64,000 bases of DNA from Arthrobacter sp. AFG20 (GCF_002892795.1 NZ_PJMC01000013.1:1-64000), one strand, 5' to 3'. Shown: positions 17,987 to 27,486, counted from the stretch's first letter. Program-made: numbers and translations. Notes: generated by a model not told the origin, from the sequence alone.

Positions 17987-19447
17987 ATGAGTACAACAGA
18001 TCCATCGCAGTCAATCTTGAGGCGCAAGCCCATTGACGACATCGAAGTAGAGAACAAGCACAGCGGCCTGTTCAAGTCCCTGGGGCTGTGGCAGCTGACC
18101 GCCATCGGCGTTGGCGGCATCATCGGCGTCGGCATCTTTTCGCTGGCCGGTCTTGTGGCGCACGGCAGTGCTGACACGCCCGGCGTCGGGCCTGCGGTGC
18201 TCATTTCCTTCCTGATCGCCGGACTGGCCTCGGCTGCCGCGGCGCTCTCCTACGCAGAGTTCGCGGGCATGATCCCGCGTGCGGGCTCGGCGTACACCTA
18301 CGGCTACGTGGCGCTGGGCGAAATCATCGGCTGGTTCATCGGCTGGGACCTGCTGCTGGAGTACATTGCGATCGTGGCTGTCGTGGCCATCGGTATCTCC
18401 GGCTACTTCGACGCGTTCCTGTCCGGCATCGGTATCGACATGCCCGCATGGATGACGTCCACCATGGACGAAGGCAAGGGCGGGATCATCAACATCCCCG
18501 CCATCCTTGTCTGCCTGCTGGTGACCTGGATCCTCTCGCGCGGCACCAAGACTTTCGGCCGGTTTGAACTGATTGCCGTTGCCATCAAGGTTGTTTTGAT
18601 CCTCTTCATCATTGGGTTGGGCGTTTTCTACATCAACACCCAGAACTTCAACCCATTCATGCCCAGCGGCTTTGGTCCCGTCCTGGCCGGCTCGGCCACA
18701 GTGTTCTTCGCCGTGTTCGGGTACGACGCCATGAGTACCGCGGCCGAAGAGGCGACCGATGGCAAGAAGCACATGCCCAAGGCGATCATCCTGTCCCTGA
18801 TCATCGCCATGCTGCTCTACGTTGCCGCCACCCTCGTGCTCACCGGCATGCAGAACTACAAGGACATCGACCCCGCCGCCGGATTCGCTTCGGCGTTCCA
18901 GGGCGTCGGCCTTCCCGTCATCGCCACGATCATCTCCGTTTTCGCGGTGCTGTCCATCCTCACCGTGATGCTCACGTTCCTCCTCGGCGTCACCCGCGTG
19001 TGGTTCTCCATGAGCCGCGACGGACTCCTCCCCGGCTGGTTCTCGAAGACGGACCGGCACGGCACCCCGCAGCGCGTGACCTGGATCGGCGGCATCGCCT
19101 CGGCGCTGCTGGCCGGTGTGTTCCCCATCAAGGCCGTCGCCGACCTCACCAACATCGGCATCCTCGCCGCGTTCGTGGTGGTGTGCGTTTCCGTCATCAT
19201 CTTCCGCTACACCAAGCCGGAGGCGCCCCGGACCTTCCGCCTGCCGCTGATGCCGGTGGTCCCCGCATTTGGCGTCCTGGCCTCCGCCTTCCTCATGTTC
19301 CAGCTGCACTGGGAGACCTGGCTGCGCTTCGGCATCTGGCTCGTGATCGGCCTGGTGATTTACTTCGGCTACGGCAAGCGGCACTCGCTGATGAACCCGA
19401 ACAGCCCCCGGCACGACGAGGCAGTGGAGATGCACACCCAGGTGTAG
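17987..19447 (+). CDS. APC-superfamily amino acid permease (CAT-like)
   Basis: 486 residues with about 12 transmembrane helices. TM1 has the family motif IGVGGIIGVGIFSLAG, followed by SYAEFAGMIPRAGSAYTYGYVALGE and the FFAVFGYDAMSTAAEEATDGKKHMPKAI region typical of cationic amino acid transporter/YfnA-type permeases. AGGAG precedes ATG 17987. It is likely a proton-coupled amino acid importer controlled by the divergent LysR regulator. A strong terminator follows, so it is monocistronic. Confidence 0.9.
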   Translation: MSTTDPSQSILRRKPIDDIEVENKHSGLFKSLGLWQLTAIGVGGIIGVGIFSLAGLVAHGSADTPGVGPAVLISFLIAGLASAAAALSYAEFAGMIPRAGSAYTYGYVALGEIIGWFIGWDLLLEYIAIVAVVAIGISGYFDAFLSGIGIDMPAWMTSTMDEGKGGIINIPAILVCLLVTWILSRGTKTFGRFELIAVAIKVVLILFIIGLGVFYINTQNFNPFMPSGFGPVLAGSATVFFAVFGYDAMSTAAEEATDGKKHMPKAIILSLIIAMLLYVAATLVLTGMQNYKDIDPAAGFASAFQGVGLPVIATIISVFAVLSILTVMLTFLLGVTRVWFSMSRDGLLPGWFSKTDRHGTPQRVTWIGGIASALLAGVFPIKAVADLTNIGILAAFVVVCVSVIIFRYTKPEAPRTFRLPLMPVVPAFGVLASAFLMFQLHWETWLRFGIWLVIGLVIYFGYGKRHSLMNPNSPRHDEAVEMHTQV

Positions 19448-19470
19448 ACCACCCACCTCTGACGCGTTAC

Positions 19471-19516
19471 CGACGAACCCCTCCCGCACCCCAGGTGCGG
19501 GAGGGGTTCGTCGTTT
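19471..19516 (+). terminator. Intrinsic terminator of the permease gene
   Basis: A perfect 19-bp stem (19471-19489 with 19495-19513) with a 5-nt loop is followed by TTT. It lies 23 bp after the permease stop. Confidence 0.9.
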
Positions 19517-19517
19517 A

Positions 19518-19660
19518 GCGACGAAAGCTGAGGACGCGTTTGGGTTTTGGCGACGAGAGCTGAGGACGCGTTTGGGTTTTGGCGACGAGAGCTGAGGGCG
19601 CGTTGGACTCTCCCCAATGCTTCCTCACGTCTCGCAGGGGTTTCCCCAACGCTTCCTCAC
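19518..19660. repeat. Second 32-bp-period repeat locus (convergent arrays)
   Basis: On the plus strand TGAGGACGCGTTTGGGTTTT-type units start at 19529, 19561 and (degenerate) 19593, exactly 32 bp apart; the first two are identical over 32 bp. On the minus strand TGAGGAAGC units start at 19659 and 19627, again 32 bp apart. The halves face each other, the opposite of the 463-669 locus. The remaining ~170 bp up to putA contain no gene and presumably its promoter. Confidence 0.75.
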
Positions 19661-19830
19661 CTGTCTGGTCAGGGCGCGGAGGGGCGCCGTTATCGGGTGT
19701 CTGGCCGACCTGCAGAACGATCGGTCTTTCTAATGTGTATTGCTAAGAAAAGGTCGCTTTATCTTAAGGGATGTGAGGCCCATACTGATGGTTAAGACGA
19801 TCACATCGCACTGAAAGAACGAGGAAAGCC

Positions 19831-22800
19831 ATGACCAACACCGCCACGGATCACCGCGTGCAGGCAGGCAAGGACGCCGCTGTAGCCGGCGCCGTCGCCA
19901 CCCCCTCGGCAGGGTCCGACGTCGCCGAAGCGACCGCCCTGGCCACCGACGCAATCGCCCTCGTCCGCCGCTGGCTGACCGAAGCCGCGAAGATGCCCGT
20001 GGACGCATCCGCCGAGCAGCTCGCCGGCGTCCTGAAGGACCCCAACGGCCTGGACTTCACCGTCGGCTTCGTCGACGGCGTGGTCCGTCCCGAGGACCTG
20101 CACGTCGCAGCCCGCAACCTCGCCGCCCTCGCCCCGAAGGTTCCCGCCTTCCTGCCCTGGTATATGCGCAGCGCTGTCCAGGCGGGCGGCCTCATGGCCC
20201 CGGTTTTGCCGCAGGTTGTCATTCCCGTGGCCCGCAAGGTCCTCCGCGAGATGGTGGGCCACCTCATCGTTGACGCGACCGACTCCAAGCTGGGTCCGGC
20301 CATCGCCAAGATCCGCAAGGACGGCATCAAGCTCAACGTGAACCTGCTCGGCGAGGCCGTGCTGGGCGAGCACGAGGCCTCCCGCCGGCTCGAGGGAACC
20401 CACACGCTGCTGGCCCGCCCGGACGTGGACTACGTCTCCATCAAGGTGTCGTCCACCGTGGCCCCGCACTCCGCCTGGGCCTTCGACGAGGCCGTGGAGC
20501 ACGTCGTCGAGAAGCTCACCCCGCTGTTCGCCCGCGCCGCTTCCTTCCCCAAACCGAAGTTCATCAACCTGGACATGGAGGAGTACAAGGATCTGGACAT
20601 GACCATCGCGGTCTTCACCAGGATCCTGGACAAGCCCGAGTTCAAGAACCTGGAAGCCGGCATCGTGCTCCAGGCCTACCTTCCGGACGCGCTCGCCGCC
20701 ATGATCCGGCTGCAGGAATGGGCGGCCGCACGCCGCGCTGACGGCGGGGCTGCCATCAAGGTCCGCGTGGTCAAGGGCGCCAACCTTCCCATGGAGCAGG
20801 TGGAATCCTCGCTGCACGACTGGCCGCTGGCCACGTGGGGCACCAAGCTGGACTCGGACATCAACTACAAGCGCGTCATCAACTACGCGCTGCACCCGGA
20901 CCGGATCGGCAACATCCGCATCGGCGTCGCCGGGCACAACCTGTTCGACATTGCCTTCGCCTGGCTGCTGGCCAAGCAGCGCGGCGTCGAGTCGGGCATC
21001 GAATTCGAGATGCTGCTCGGCATGGCACAGGGCCAGGCCGAGGCGGTCAAGAAGGACGTCGGCTCCCTGCTGCTCTACACACCCGTGGTGCACCCGGCCG
21101 AATTCGACGTCGCCATCGCCTACCTGATCCGCCGCCTCGAAGAGGGCGCCAGTCAGGAAAACTTCATGTCGGCCGTGTTCGAGCTCAGCGAAAATGAAGG
21201 ACTGTTCGAGCGCGAGAAGCAGCGCTTCCTGTCCTCCCTGAAAGAGCTCGACGACGAGGTGCCGCCGCCCAACCGCCTGCAGAACCGCAGCCTTCCGGCA
21301 GAGCTGATGCCCCGCACCGGCTTCCAGAACACCCCGGACACGGACCCGTCCCTGCCCGCCAACCGCGACTGGGGCCGGGCCATCCTGGACCGGGTCCCGG
21401 CGTCGACCCTGGGCAACGCCTCCGTTGAGGCTGCCACGATCGCCGACGCGGACACCCTCAACACCGTGATCGCCACGGCCGTTGAGAAGGGCAAGGCCTG
21501 GGCTGCGCTGTCAGGCGCCGAGCGTGCCGAAATCCTGCACCGCGCCGGTGACGTCCTGGAGGCCCGCCGCGCGGACCTGCTCGAGGTCATGGCCAGCGAG
21601 ACCGGCAAGACCATCGACCAGGGCGACCCCGAGGTCAGTGAGGCCGTTGACTTCGCCCACTACTATGCCGAGTCCGCCCGCAAGCTGGACCAGGTCGATG
21701 GCGCCACCTTCGTTCCGGCGAAGCTCACCGTGGTCACCCCGCCGTGGAACTTCCCGGTGGCAATCCCCGCCGGTTCCACGCTCGCGGCACTCGCCGCCGG
21801 CTCCGCCGTCGTCATCAAGCCTGCCAAGCAGGCCCGCCGCAGCGGCGCCGTCATGATCGAGGCGCTGTGGGAGGCTGGCGTGCCCCGCGACGTGCTCACC
21901 ATGGTGCAGCTGGGCGAACGCGAGCTCGGCCAGCAGCTGATCTCCCACCCGGCCGTGGACCGCGTGATCCTGACCGGCGGCTATGAAACCGCCGAGCTGT
22001 TCCGCTCCTTCCGCAAGGACCTGCCGCTGCTCGCGGAGACCAGCGGCAAGAACGCCATCATCGTCACCCCCAGTGCAGACCTGGACCTCGCCGCGAAAGA
22101 CGTTGCCTACTCGGCCTTCGGCCACGCCGGACAGAAGTGCTCCGCCGCCTCACTGGTGATCCTGGTGGGATCGGTTGCCAGGTCCAAGCGGTTCCATAAC
22201 CAGCTGATCGACGCCGTCACCTCGCTGAAGGTCGGTTACCCGGAGGACCCCACCAGCCAGATGGGCCCGATCATTGAGCCGGCTAAGGGCAAGCTGCTCA
22301 ACGCGCTGACCACCCTCGGCGACGGCGAGAACTGGGCCGTCGAGCCCAAGAAACTGGACGAGACCGGCCGGCTCTGGAGCCCGGGCGTGCGTTACGGCGT
22401 CAAGCGCGGATCCTACTTCCACCTGACCGAGTTCTTCGGTCCCGTCCTCGGCGTCATGACCGCGGACACCCTGGAAGAGGCCATCGCCATCCAGAACCAG
22501 ATCGAGTACGGCCTCACCGCCGGCCTGCACTCCCTCAACACCGACGAGCTGGGGCTGTGGCTGGACACCATCCAGGCCGGCAACCTCTACATCAACCGCG
22601 GCATCACCGGTGCCATCGTGCAGCGCCAGCCGTTCGGCGGCTGGAAGAAGTCGGCAGTTGGCGCCGGCACCAAGGCGGGCGGCCCCAACTACCTCGCCGG
22701 TCTTGGCGGCTGGACCAGCACCGAGAGCACCCAGGGCGCTTCGGCGGGCATCGCCAACCGCAGGGTGCAGCGGCTTGTGGAGGCAGTGAAGGGCGAACTC

Positions 22801-23355
22801 AATGCCACCGACCTGGAGGCCCTGCAGCGGTCGCTCGGCTCCGACGCCCTCGCCTGGGCGGACGAATTCGGCACCGCCAAGGACGTCTCGGGCCTGAGCG
22901 CCGAGCGGAACATTTTCCGCTACCGTGCGCTGCCGGTCACCGTCCGGCTGTCCGACGGCGGATCCCTGCGGGCGCTCGTCCGGACAGTAGCCGCCGGCGT
23001 ACTTGCCGCTGCCCCGCTCACCGTCTCCTCCGGCGTCGAGCTTCCCGCCCAGCTGCGTTCCGTGCTCACCGGGCTGGACATCCCCGTGACGGTGGAGAAC
23101 GACGCCGAGTGGCTGGCATCCGCGGGACGTCTCGCCGCGGCGGGCAAGCTGTCCGGCGGACGCATCCGCCTGATCGGCGGCTCCGCAGCTGACCTGGCCG
23201 AAGCGACCGGTGGCCGTCCGGACCTCGCCATCTACTCCCACGAGGTGACGGAGGCCGGCCGCATTGAAATGCTGCCGTTCCTGCACGAGCAGGCCGTCAG
23301 CATCACGGCGCACCGGTTCGGCACGCCCAACCACCTCTCCGATTCGCTGATCTAG
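19831..23355 (+). CDS. putA: Bifunctional proline dehydrogenase / glutamate-semialdehyde dehydrogenase
   Basis: 1174 residues. It converts proline to glutamate in two coupled steps. The FAD proline dehydrogenase barrel spans about 40-480 (SIKVSSTVAP, NLDMEEYKDLDMT, RVVKGANLPME). The NAD-dependent aldehyde dehydrogenase spans ~530-1000, with catalytic Cys in GHAGQKCSAA, Glu in LLAETSGKNA and GGWKKSAVGAGTKAGGPNY. The last ~170 residues are an extra C-terminal domain as in long actinobacterial PutA. No ribbon-helix-helix DNA-binding domain is present at the N terminus, so it is not self-regulating. It is monocistronic, between the repeat locus and a hairpin terminator. Confidence 0.95.
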   Translation: MTNTATDHRVQAGKDAAVAGAVATPSAGSDVAEATALATDAIALVRRWLTEAAKMPVDASAEQLAGVLKDPNGLDFTVGFVDGVVRPEDLHVAARNLAALAPKVPAFLPWYMRSAVQAGGLMAPVLPQVVIPVARKVLREMVGHLIVDATDSKLGPAIAKIRKDGIKLNVNLLGEAVLGEHEASRRLEGTHTLLARPDVDYVSIKVSSTVAPHSAWAFDEAVEHVVEKLTPLFARAASFPKPKFINLDMEEYKDLDMTIAVFTRILDKPEFKNLEAGIVLQAYLPDALAAMIRLQEWAAARRADGGAAIKVRVVKGANLPMEQVESSLHDWPLATWGTKLDSDINYKRVINYALHPDRIGNIRIGVAGHNLFDIAFAWLLAKQRGVESGIEFEMLLGMAQGQAEAVKKDVGSLLLYTPVVHPAEFDVAIAYLIRRLEEGASQENFMSAVFELSENEGLFEREKQRFLSSLKELDDEVPPPNRLQNRSLPAELMPRTGFQNTPDTDPSLPANRDWGRAILDRVPASTLGNASVEAATIADADTLNTVIATAVEKGKAWAALSGAERAEILHRAGDVLEARRADLLEVMASETGKTIDQGDPEVSEAVDFAHYYAESARKLDQVDGATFVPAKLTVVTPPWNFPVAIPAGSTLAALAAGSAVVIKPAKQARRSGAVMIEALWEAGVPRDVLTMVQLGERELGQQLISHPAVDRVILTGGYETAELFRSFRKDLPLLAETSGKNAIIVTPSADLDLAAKDVAYSAFGHAGQKCSAASLVILVGSVARSKRFHNQLIDAVTSLKVGYPEDPTSQMGPIIEPAKGKLLNALTTLGDGENWAVEPKKLDETGRLWSPGVRYGVKRGSYFHLTEFFGPVLGVMTADTLEEAIAIQNQIEYGLTAGLHSLNTDELGLWLDTIQAGNLYINRGITGAIVQRQPFGGWKKSAVGAGTKAGGPNYLAGLGGWTSTESTQGASAGIANRRVQRLVEAVKGELNATDLEALQRSLGSDALAWADEFGTAKDVSGLSAERNIFRYRALPVTVRLSDGGSLRALVRTVAAGVLAAAPLTVSSGVELPAQLRSVLTGLDIPVTVENDAEWLASAGRLAAAGKLSGGRIRLIGGSAADLAEATGGRPDLAIYSHEVTEAGRIEMLPFLHEQAVSITAHRFGTPNHLSDSLI

Positions 23356-23389
23356 GGGTTCGCTGATCCAGCGGGACTGACAAGGCAAC

Positions 23390-23426
23390 AGAACGGGCGG
23401 GCACCCACAAGGTGCCCGCCCGTTCT
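23390..23426. terminator. Terminator between putA and the convergent gene
   Basis: A perfect 16-bp stem (23390-23405 with 23411-23426) and a 5-nt loop. It can act in both directions between convergent genes. Confidence 0.85.
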
Positions 23427-23446
23427 GATGCTTGCTGCTTTGCTGC

Positions 23447-23701
23447 TTAGCCCAGATACCAGCCGGGTGGAGCCCACGACGCAGGAACGCTGTGTGCGGA
23501 AAAGTCCTCGCAGCGCGTGCAGGTATACGCGACTTCGCCCAGTTTCCGGACGGTGCCGTCCTGACGGTGCTTGGGCGGCACGAAGGACTCAAGGTAGATG
23601 AACTCGTCTGTTCCGCATTTTTCGCAGTTGGGCTGGCCGATGTACTCGGCGTCCACGGTCATGGAGTGGCGGGTATAGCGGGGGTTTGCGGCTGTGGTCA
23701 C
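23447..23701 (-). CDS. Small zinc-ribbon-like protein, function unknown
   Basis: 84 residues from GTG 23701. Two CxxC pairs (C26-C29 in NCEKCG, C61-C64 in CTRCED) are spaced as in a rubredoxin-like zinc ribbon. Aromatic residues cluster at the C terminus (WAPPGWYLG). It looks like a conserved actinobacterial small protein, but I do not know a function. Its stop lies 20 bp from the putA terminator. An alternative ATG 13 codons in lacks a ribosome site. Confidence 0.75.
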   Translation of the reverse strand: MTTAANPRYTRHSMTVDAEYIGQPNCEKCGTDEFIYLESFVPPKHRQDGTVRKLGEVAYTCTRCEDFSAHSVPASWAPPGWYLG

Positions 23702-23860
23702 GGCGTACCTATCCCGAACACACGGGCGTCATTACCAAGCATGTTCGTTATCGAAACCTGTGCATGTTATCGGCCGCTGCATGACCGCAACAGTCACAGC
23801 ATAGGCCAGCTGCGAACCGTTATCAATCATTTTGCCGCACGCACCCCGGCCCCGGCCGGC

Positions 23861-24715
23861 TCAAACAGGCTTCTTGAGGGTTCTTCCCATGATGGCCTGG
23901 GTCAGGGCGTCGATCACCTCGGCGTTCGCCAGTGGGTTCCTGATCAGCGTGAAGTCGACATCCCCCACCGGCGGCAGCTCGAAGCGGCGGGTGATGATCT
24001 TCAGGTCCTCGGGAACCAGCGAGGACGGCATCACCGCCACCCCGATGCCGGCGCGGACTGCCGCCAGCACACCGCTGATCTGCTTGGTGGTGCACGTGAT
24101 GCGCCACGTCCGGCCCACGGATTCGAGCGCGTCGATGGCGAGCTTACGGCTCAGGCTGGGCGCGGGATAGGCGATCAGCGGCACCGGATGGCCGGGTTCC
24201 AGCGCTGTCTGTTCGAGACCCACCCAGGAAAACGTGTCGTGCTGGACCACCGTGCCGTCCTTGGCGCCGGCCACCCACTTCACGAACACGAGGTCCAGCT
24301 GGCCGGAATTCAGGCGCTTGTACAGCTGGTCGCTCTGGCCGACCGTGAGCTCGAGGTTGATCTGCGGATAGATCTGCCGGAACTCACGGAGGATCCGCGG
24401 CAGGCCGGTAATGGCGAGGTCGTCGGCGGTGCCGAAGCGCAGGCGCCCACGCATGGCCGAGCCGGAAAAGTAGCGGGCGGCGGCATCGTGGGCTGCGAGG
24501 ATGCTCCGTGCGAAGCCTGCCATGGCATCGCCGTTGTCCGTCAGCCTGACGTCCCTCGTGTCCCGGCTGATCAGCGTCCGCTTGGCCGCAACCTCGAGCT
24601 TGCGCACGTGCTGGCTGACCGTCGGCTGGGCCAGGCCCAGGCGTTCTGCCGCCTTGGTGAAGCTCAGCGTTTCGGCGACGGCGAGGAACGATCGGAGCTG
24701 GGCCGGTTCGAACAT
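23861..24715 (-). CDS. LysR-family transcriptional regulator
   Basis: 284 residues from ATG 24715 (MFEPAQLRSFLAVAETLSF), preceded by a strong GGAGG. The wHTH spans ~1-60 (SFTKAAERLGLAQPTVSQHVRKLE) and the effector domain ~88-280. It is divergent from an MFS exporter gene at 24848, and the intergenic region carries a T-N11-A-type palindrome, so local control of that exporter is likely. Confidence 0.92.
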   Translation of the reverse strand: MFEPAQLRSFLAVAETLSFTKAAERLGLAQPTVSQHVRKLEVAAKRTLISRDTRDVRLTDNGDAMAGFARSILAAHDAAARYFSGSAMRGRLRFGTADDLAITGLPRILREFRQIYPQINLELTVGQSDQLYKRLNSGQLDLVFVKWVAGAKDGTVVQHDTFSWVGLEQTALEPGHPVPLIAYPAPSLSRKLAIDALESVGRTWRITCTTKQISGVLAAVRAGIGVAVMPSSLVPEDLKIITRRFELPPVGDVDFTLIRNPLANAEVIDALTQAIMGRTLKKPV

Positions 24716-24737
24716 TCGTCCTCCTCGACGGCCGGGA

Positions 24738-24758
24738 ATCATTACGTTCGGCAATGAT
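24738..24758. promoter_or_regulatory. Putative LysR operator
   Basis: ATCATT (24738-24743) and AATGAT (24753-24758) form a perfect inverted repeat with 9-nt spacing in the 132-bp region between the divergent lysR and MFS genes. Confidence 0.55.
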
Positions 24759-24847
24759 AGTTATAGGAGCAATAGTCTTCCACAATTAGAAGTGCGCGCC
24801 ATAGCGTTGAGGACATCCCCGCCGGCCCGCTCACCTGAGGAACCCCT

Positions 24848-26176
24848 GTGACACCCCCACCGCCGCCTCTGGCCACCGTCACCCAGCCCGTCGCCGTCGT
24901 CAGTGAACGGCTTCCGTGGCGTCACACCTTCATCTCACTCCGGGTTCCCAACTTCAGGCTCTTCGCCACGGGCCACTTCATTGCCGTCATCGCCATCTGG
25001 ATGCAACGGATCGCCCAGGACTGGCTGGTGCTCCAGCTCTCCGGATCGGTCACCGCCGTCGGCTTCACAGTGGCGCTTCAGTTCCTGCCATCCCTGCTTC
25101 TGGGACCGTGGGGCGGAATGGTCGCGGACCGGTTCTCCAAGCGCAGGATCCTCATTCTGTGCCAGTCGGCTGCAGCCATCCTCGCCGCTGCGCTCGCCGC
25201 CCTCGCACTCACCGGGAGGATCGAGGTCTGGCACGTCTACGTCATCGCACTGGTGCTCGGCCTGGTCACCGTGCTGGACCAGCCGGCCCGGCAGGTGTTC
25301 GTCCATGAGCTGGTGGGGCCCCGGTACCTGCGGAACGCCATCAGCGTGAACTCGACGACGTTCCAGCTGGGCGGCCTGATCGGTCCGGCGATCGCCGGGG
25401 TACTGCTGACCGCCGTCGGCGCCGGCTGGGCCTTCGCCGCCAACGCGGCGGCCTGCTGCTCCACCGTGGCCATGCTCCTGCTGCTGCGGCGCGACGAGCT
25501 GTTCGTCAGCGCGCCGGCACCCAAGTCCAAGGGCATGCTGCGGGAAGGGCTGCGGTACGCGCTGAGCAAGCCCACCATCTACTGGCCGTGGCTCATGGTG
25601 GGCTTCATCTCCGTGTTCGCCATGAGCCTGCCGGTGCTGCTCGCCGCCTTCGCAGACCGGGTGTACGGAATTGGCGCGGGCGGCTACGGGATGCTGAATG
25701 CGCTGGTGGCGCTCGGGGCGCTGACCGGGGCGGTTGCCTCCACCCGGCGGCGGCAGCTGCGGCTGCGGTCCGTGGTCCTGGCGGCCGGCATGTACGGGCT
25801 GATGCTGTGCCTTTCCGCCGCCGTCCCCACCCTGCCGCTCTTCGGCGCCGCGCTGGTGCTGTCCGGGTTCTGGTGCCTGATGTTCCTCACCGCCTCCAAC
25901 CAGCTGGTGCAGACCAGCTCCAACATGGGCATCCGCGGCCGCGTGATGAGCCTGTACATCATGGTGCTGATCGGCGGCCAGGCCCTCGGTGGACCCATGA
26001 TCGGGTTCATCGCCGAGCATGTGGATCCGCACGCCGGGCTGCTGGTGGCGGGAGGGGTGCCGGCGCTCGCGGCGGCGACTGTCGCCGTCGTGCTTGCCCG
26101 CAAAGGTGAGCTGACGCTGAAGGTGGACCTGCGGAACCGGCGGGGACCGCTGAGGGTGGTGCGCCGGGCGGCGTAG
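24848..26176 (+). CDS. MFS transporter (MFS_3 / EntS-like)
   Basis: 442 residues and about 12 membrane helices. The N terminus is Pro-rich, then RVPNFRLFATGHFIAVIAIWMQRIAQDWLV, the entry helix of enterobactin-exporter-like MFS_3 proteins. The A-like motif GGMVADRFSKRRIL lies between TM2 and TM3, and DQPARQVFVHELV is a family signature. GTG 24848 follows GAGGAACCCCT. Likely efflux of a small molecule; substrate unknown. It is divergent from, and probably regulated by, the LysR gene at 23861-24715. Confidence 0.88.
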   Translation: MTPPPPPLATVTQPVAVVSERLPWRHTFISLRVPNFRLFATGHFIAVIAIWMQRIAQDWLVLQLSGSVTAVGFTVALQFLPSLLLGPWGGMVADRFSKRRILILCQSAAAILAAALAALALTGRIEVWHVYVIALVLGLVTVLDQPARQVFVHELVGPRYLRNAISVNSTTFQLGGLIGPAIAGVLLTAVGAGWAFAANAAACCSTVAMLLLLRRDELFVSAPAPKSKGMLREGLRYALSKPTIYWPWLMVGFISVFAMSLPVLLAAFADRVYGIGAGGYGMLNALVALGALTGAVASTRRRQLRLRSVVLAAGMYGLMLCLSAAVPTLPLFGAALVLSGFWCLMFLTASNQLVQTSSNMGIRGRVMSLYIMVLIGGQALGGPMIGFIAEHVDPHAGLLVAGGVPALAAATVAVVLARKGELTLKVDLRNRRGPLRVVRRAA

Positions 26177-26179
26177 ACC

Positions 26180-27343
26180 TTAGCTTGCCGGCAGCACGGC
26201 GTGCGGGTAACCAGCCTCCCGGCGCTGAAACTCCAGCACGTCCTTGTTGATGATCGTGCCGTCGCGGATTTCGATCGCGCGGGCGATGGTATCGCTGTTC
26301 TCCCACACGGCATGGCCGGACATGACGGTCTCCAGGAACGGGAGGAGGGCCTCGCTGATTTCCCAGCTGGAGGAGTTCCACAGGTAGGACGGGCTGTGAT
26401 CCACCGCGTAATAATCGATGTGCTCGCCCACTGTGAACATCGGCTCGGCGAATGTGGTGGTCCTGGCCCAGCTGAAGCCCATTCCCTCGTCGCAGGAGAC
26501 GTCCACGATAAGACTTCCCGGCCTGAAAGCGGCCAGGTCTTCCGTCCGCAGGTACGTCAGCGGACTGTTGGGGTCCTGCAGGGTGCAGTTGACCACGATG
26601 TCGCTTTCGGCCAGAAACGGTGCCAACGGGACCCGGCCGCGTTCGGTGATGACCTGGCTGAGGAACGGCGCCTTGTCATCATGGTCGAACTGCGCAATCC
26701 GCACTGAGTGGATGGGGGAGCCCACCGCAGCAACCCCCCTGTTGGTCAGCACCTGCACGTCGTGGATGCCGTGGGCGTTCAGAGCCGTCACGGCACCACG
26801 TGCGGTGGCTCCGAAACCGATGACGACGGCGCGGAGCCGCCGGCCGTAATCGCCCGTGGACCCGGTGAGGGCCAGGGCGTGGATCACCGAGCAGTAGCCG
26901 GCGAGTTCATTGTTCTTGTGGAACACGTGCAGGCCGAAGCCGCCGTCGCTGGCCCAATGGTTCATGGCCTCGAAGGCGATCAGCGTGAGCTTCTTGTCGA
27001 TGGCCAACTGCGTGATAGCGCGGTCCTGGACACAGTGAGGCCAGCCCCAGAGGATCTGGCCATCGCGCAAATCGGCGAGATCCTGCGGCTGCGGCTTGGG
27101 AAGCAGGACGACGTCGGCTTTGGCCAGCAGTTCTTCCCGGCTGGCCAGACCGCCCACCAGCGGGGCGAGCTGGGCGTCGGAAAAGCCGAAGCTTTCGCCA
27201 TAGCCGCGCTCGAGGATCATGCGCTGGCGCAGCTCCGGGGCGATGCGCTCAAGGTGGAGAGGGTGCAGGGGCAGACGACGTTCATCCGGTTTGCGGGAGG
27301 AAGAGACAACCCCGAGGGTCAGATGGTTCGGCGGGACGGTCAC
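26180..27343 (-). CDS. ceo: N5-(carboxyethyl)ornithine synthase-like dehydrogenase
   Basis: 387 residues of the alanine-dehydrogenase/PNT superfamily. The N-terminal domain has RRLPLHPLHLERIAPELR and KADVVLLPKPQ; the Rossmann motif is VVIGFGATARGAV; SLIVDVSCDEGMGFSWA and YYAVDHSPSYLWNSSSWEIS are strongly Ceo-like. Such enzymes reductively couple pyruvate to the side-chain amine of ornithine or lysine with NADPH. GTG 27343 overlaps the stop of the upstream small basic-protein gene by 4 nt (GTGA), so translation is probably coupled. The convergent MFS gene ends 3 bp away. The true substrate is not certain. Confidence 0.75.
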   Translation of the reverse strand: MTVPPNHLTLGVVSSSRKPDERRLPLHPLHLERIAPELRQRMILERGYGESFGFSDAQLAPLVGGLASREELLAKADVVLLPKPQPQDLADLRDGQILWGWPHCVQDRAITQLAIDKKLTLIAFEAMNHWASDGGFGLHVFHKNNELAGYCSVIHALALTGSTGDYGRRLRAVVIGFGATARGAVTALNAHGIHDVQVLTNRGVAAVGSPIHSVRIAQFDHDDKAPFLSQVITERGRVPLAPFLAESDIVVNCTLQDPNSPLTYLRTEDLAAFRPGSLIVDVSCDEGMGFSWARTTTFAEPMFTVGEHIDYYAVDHSPSYLWNSSSWEISEALLPFLETVMSGHAVWENSDTIARAIEIRDGTIINKDVLEFQRREAGYPHAVLPAS

Positions 27344-27486
27344 TTCTTCTTCGCAGGCACTGGCTTCGCGCTCGTCTTGTCCAGTGAGCTGGCCGGTGCC
27401 GCGGCGGCTCTCTTGTCGGCGCGCTTTTCCTTGATGGATTTCGCGGATTTTTTGGATGCTGCTTGACGGGGGGACTTGTCAGCCAT
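27340..27486 (-). CDS. 48-residue Lys/Ala-rich basic protein
   Basis: A short gene starting at ATG 27486, preceded by AGGAG at good spacing. It encodes a protein opening MADKSPRQAASKKSAKSIKE, with about 14 Lys/Arg and the rest mainly Ala, Ser and Pro, ending in KKK. It is highly basic and probably disordered; nucleic-acid or ribosome binding is plausible but unproven. I recall similar short basic proteins in other Micrococcaceae. Its stop overlaps the ceo start by 4 nt, making it the leader gene of that operon. Confidence 0.75.
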   Translation of the reverse strand: MADKSPRQAASKKSAKSIKEKRADKRAAAAPASSLDKTSAKPVPAKKK

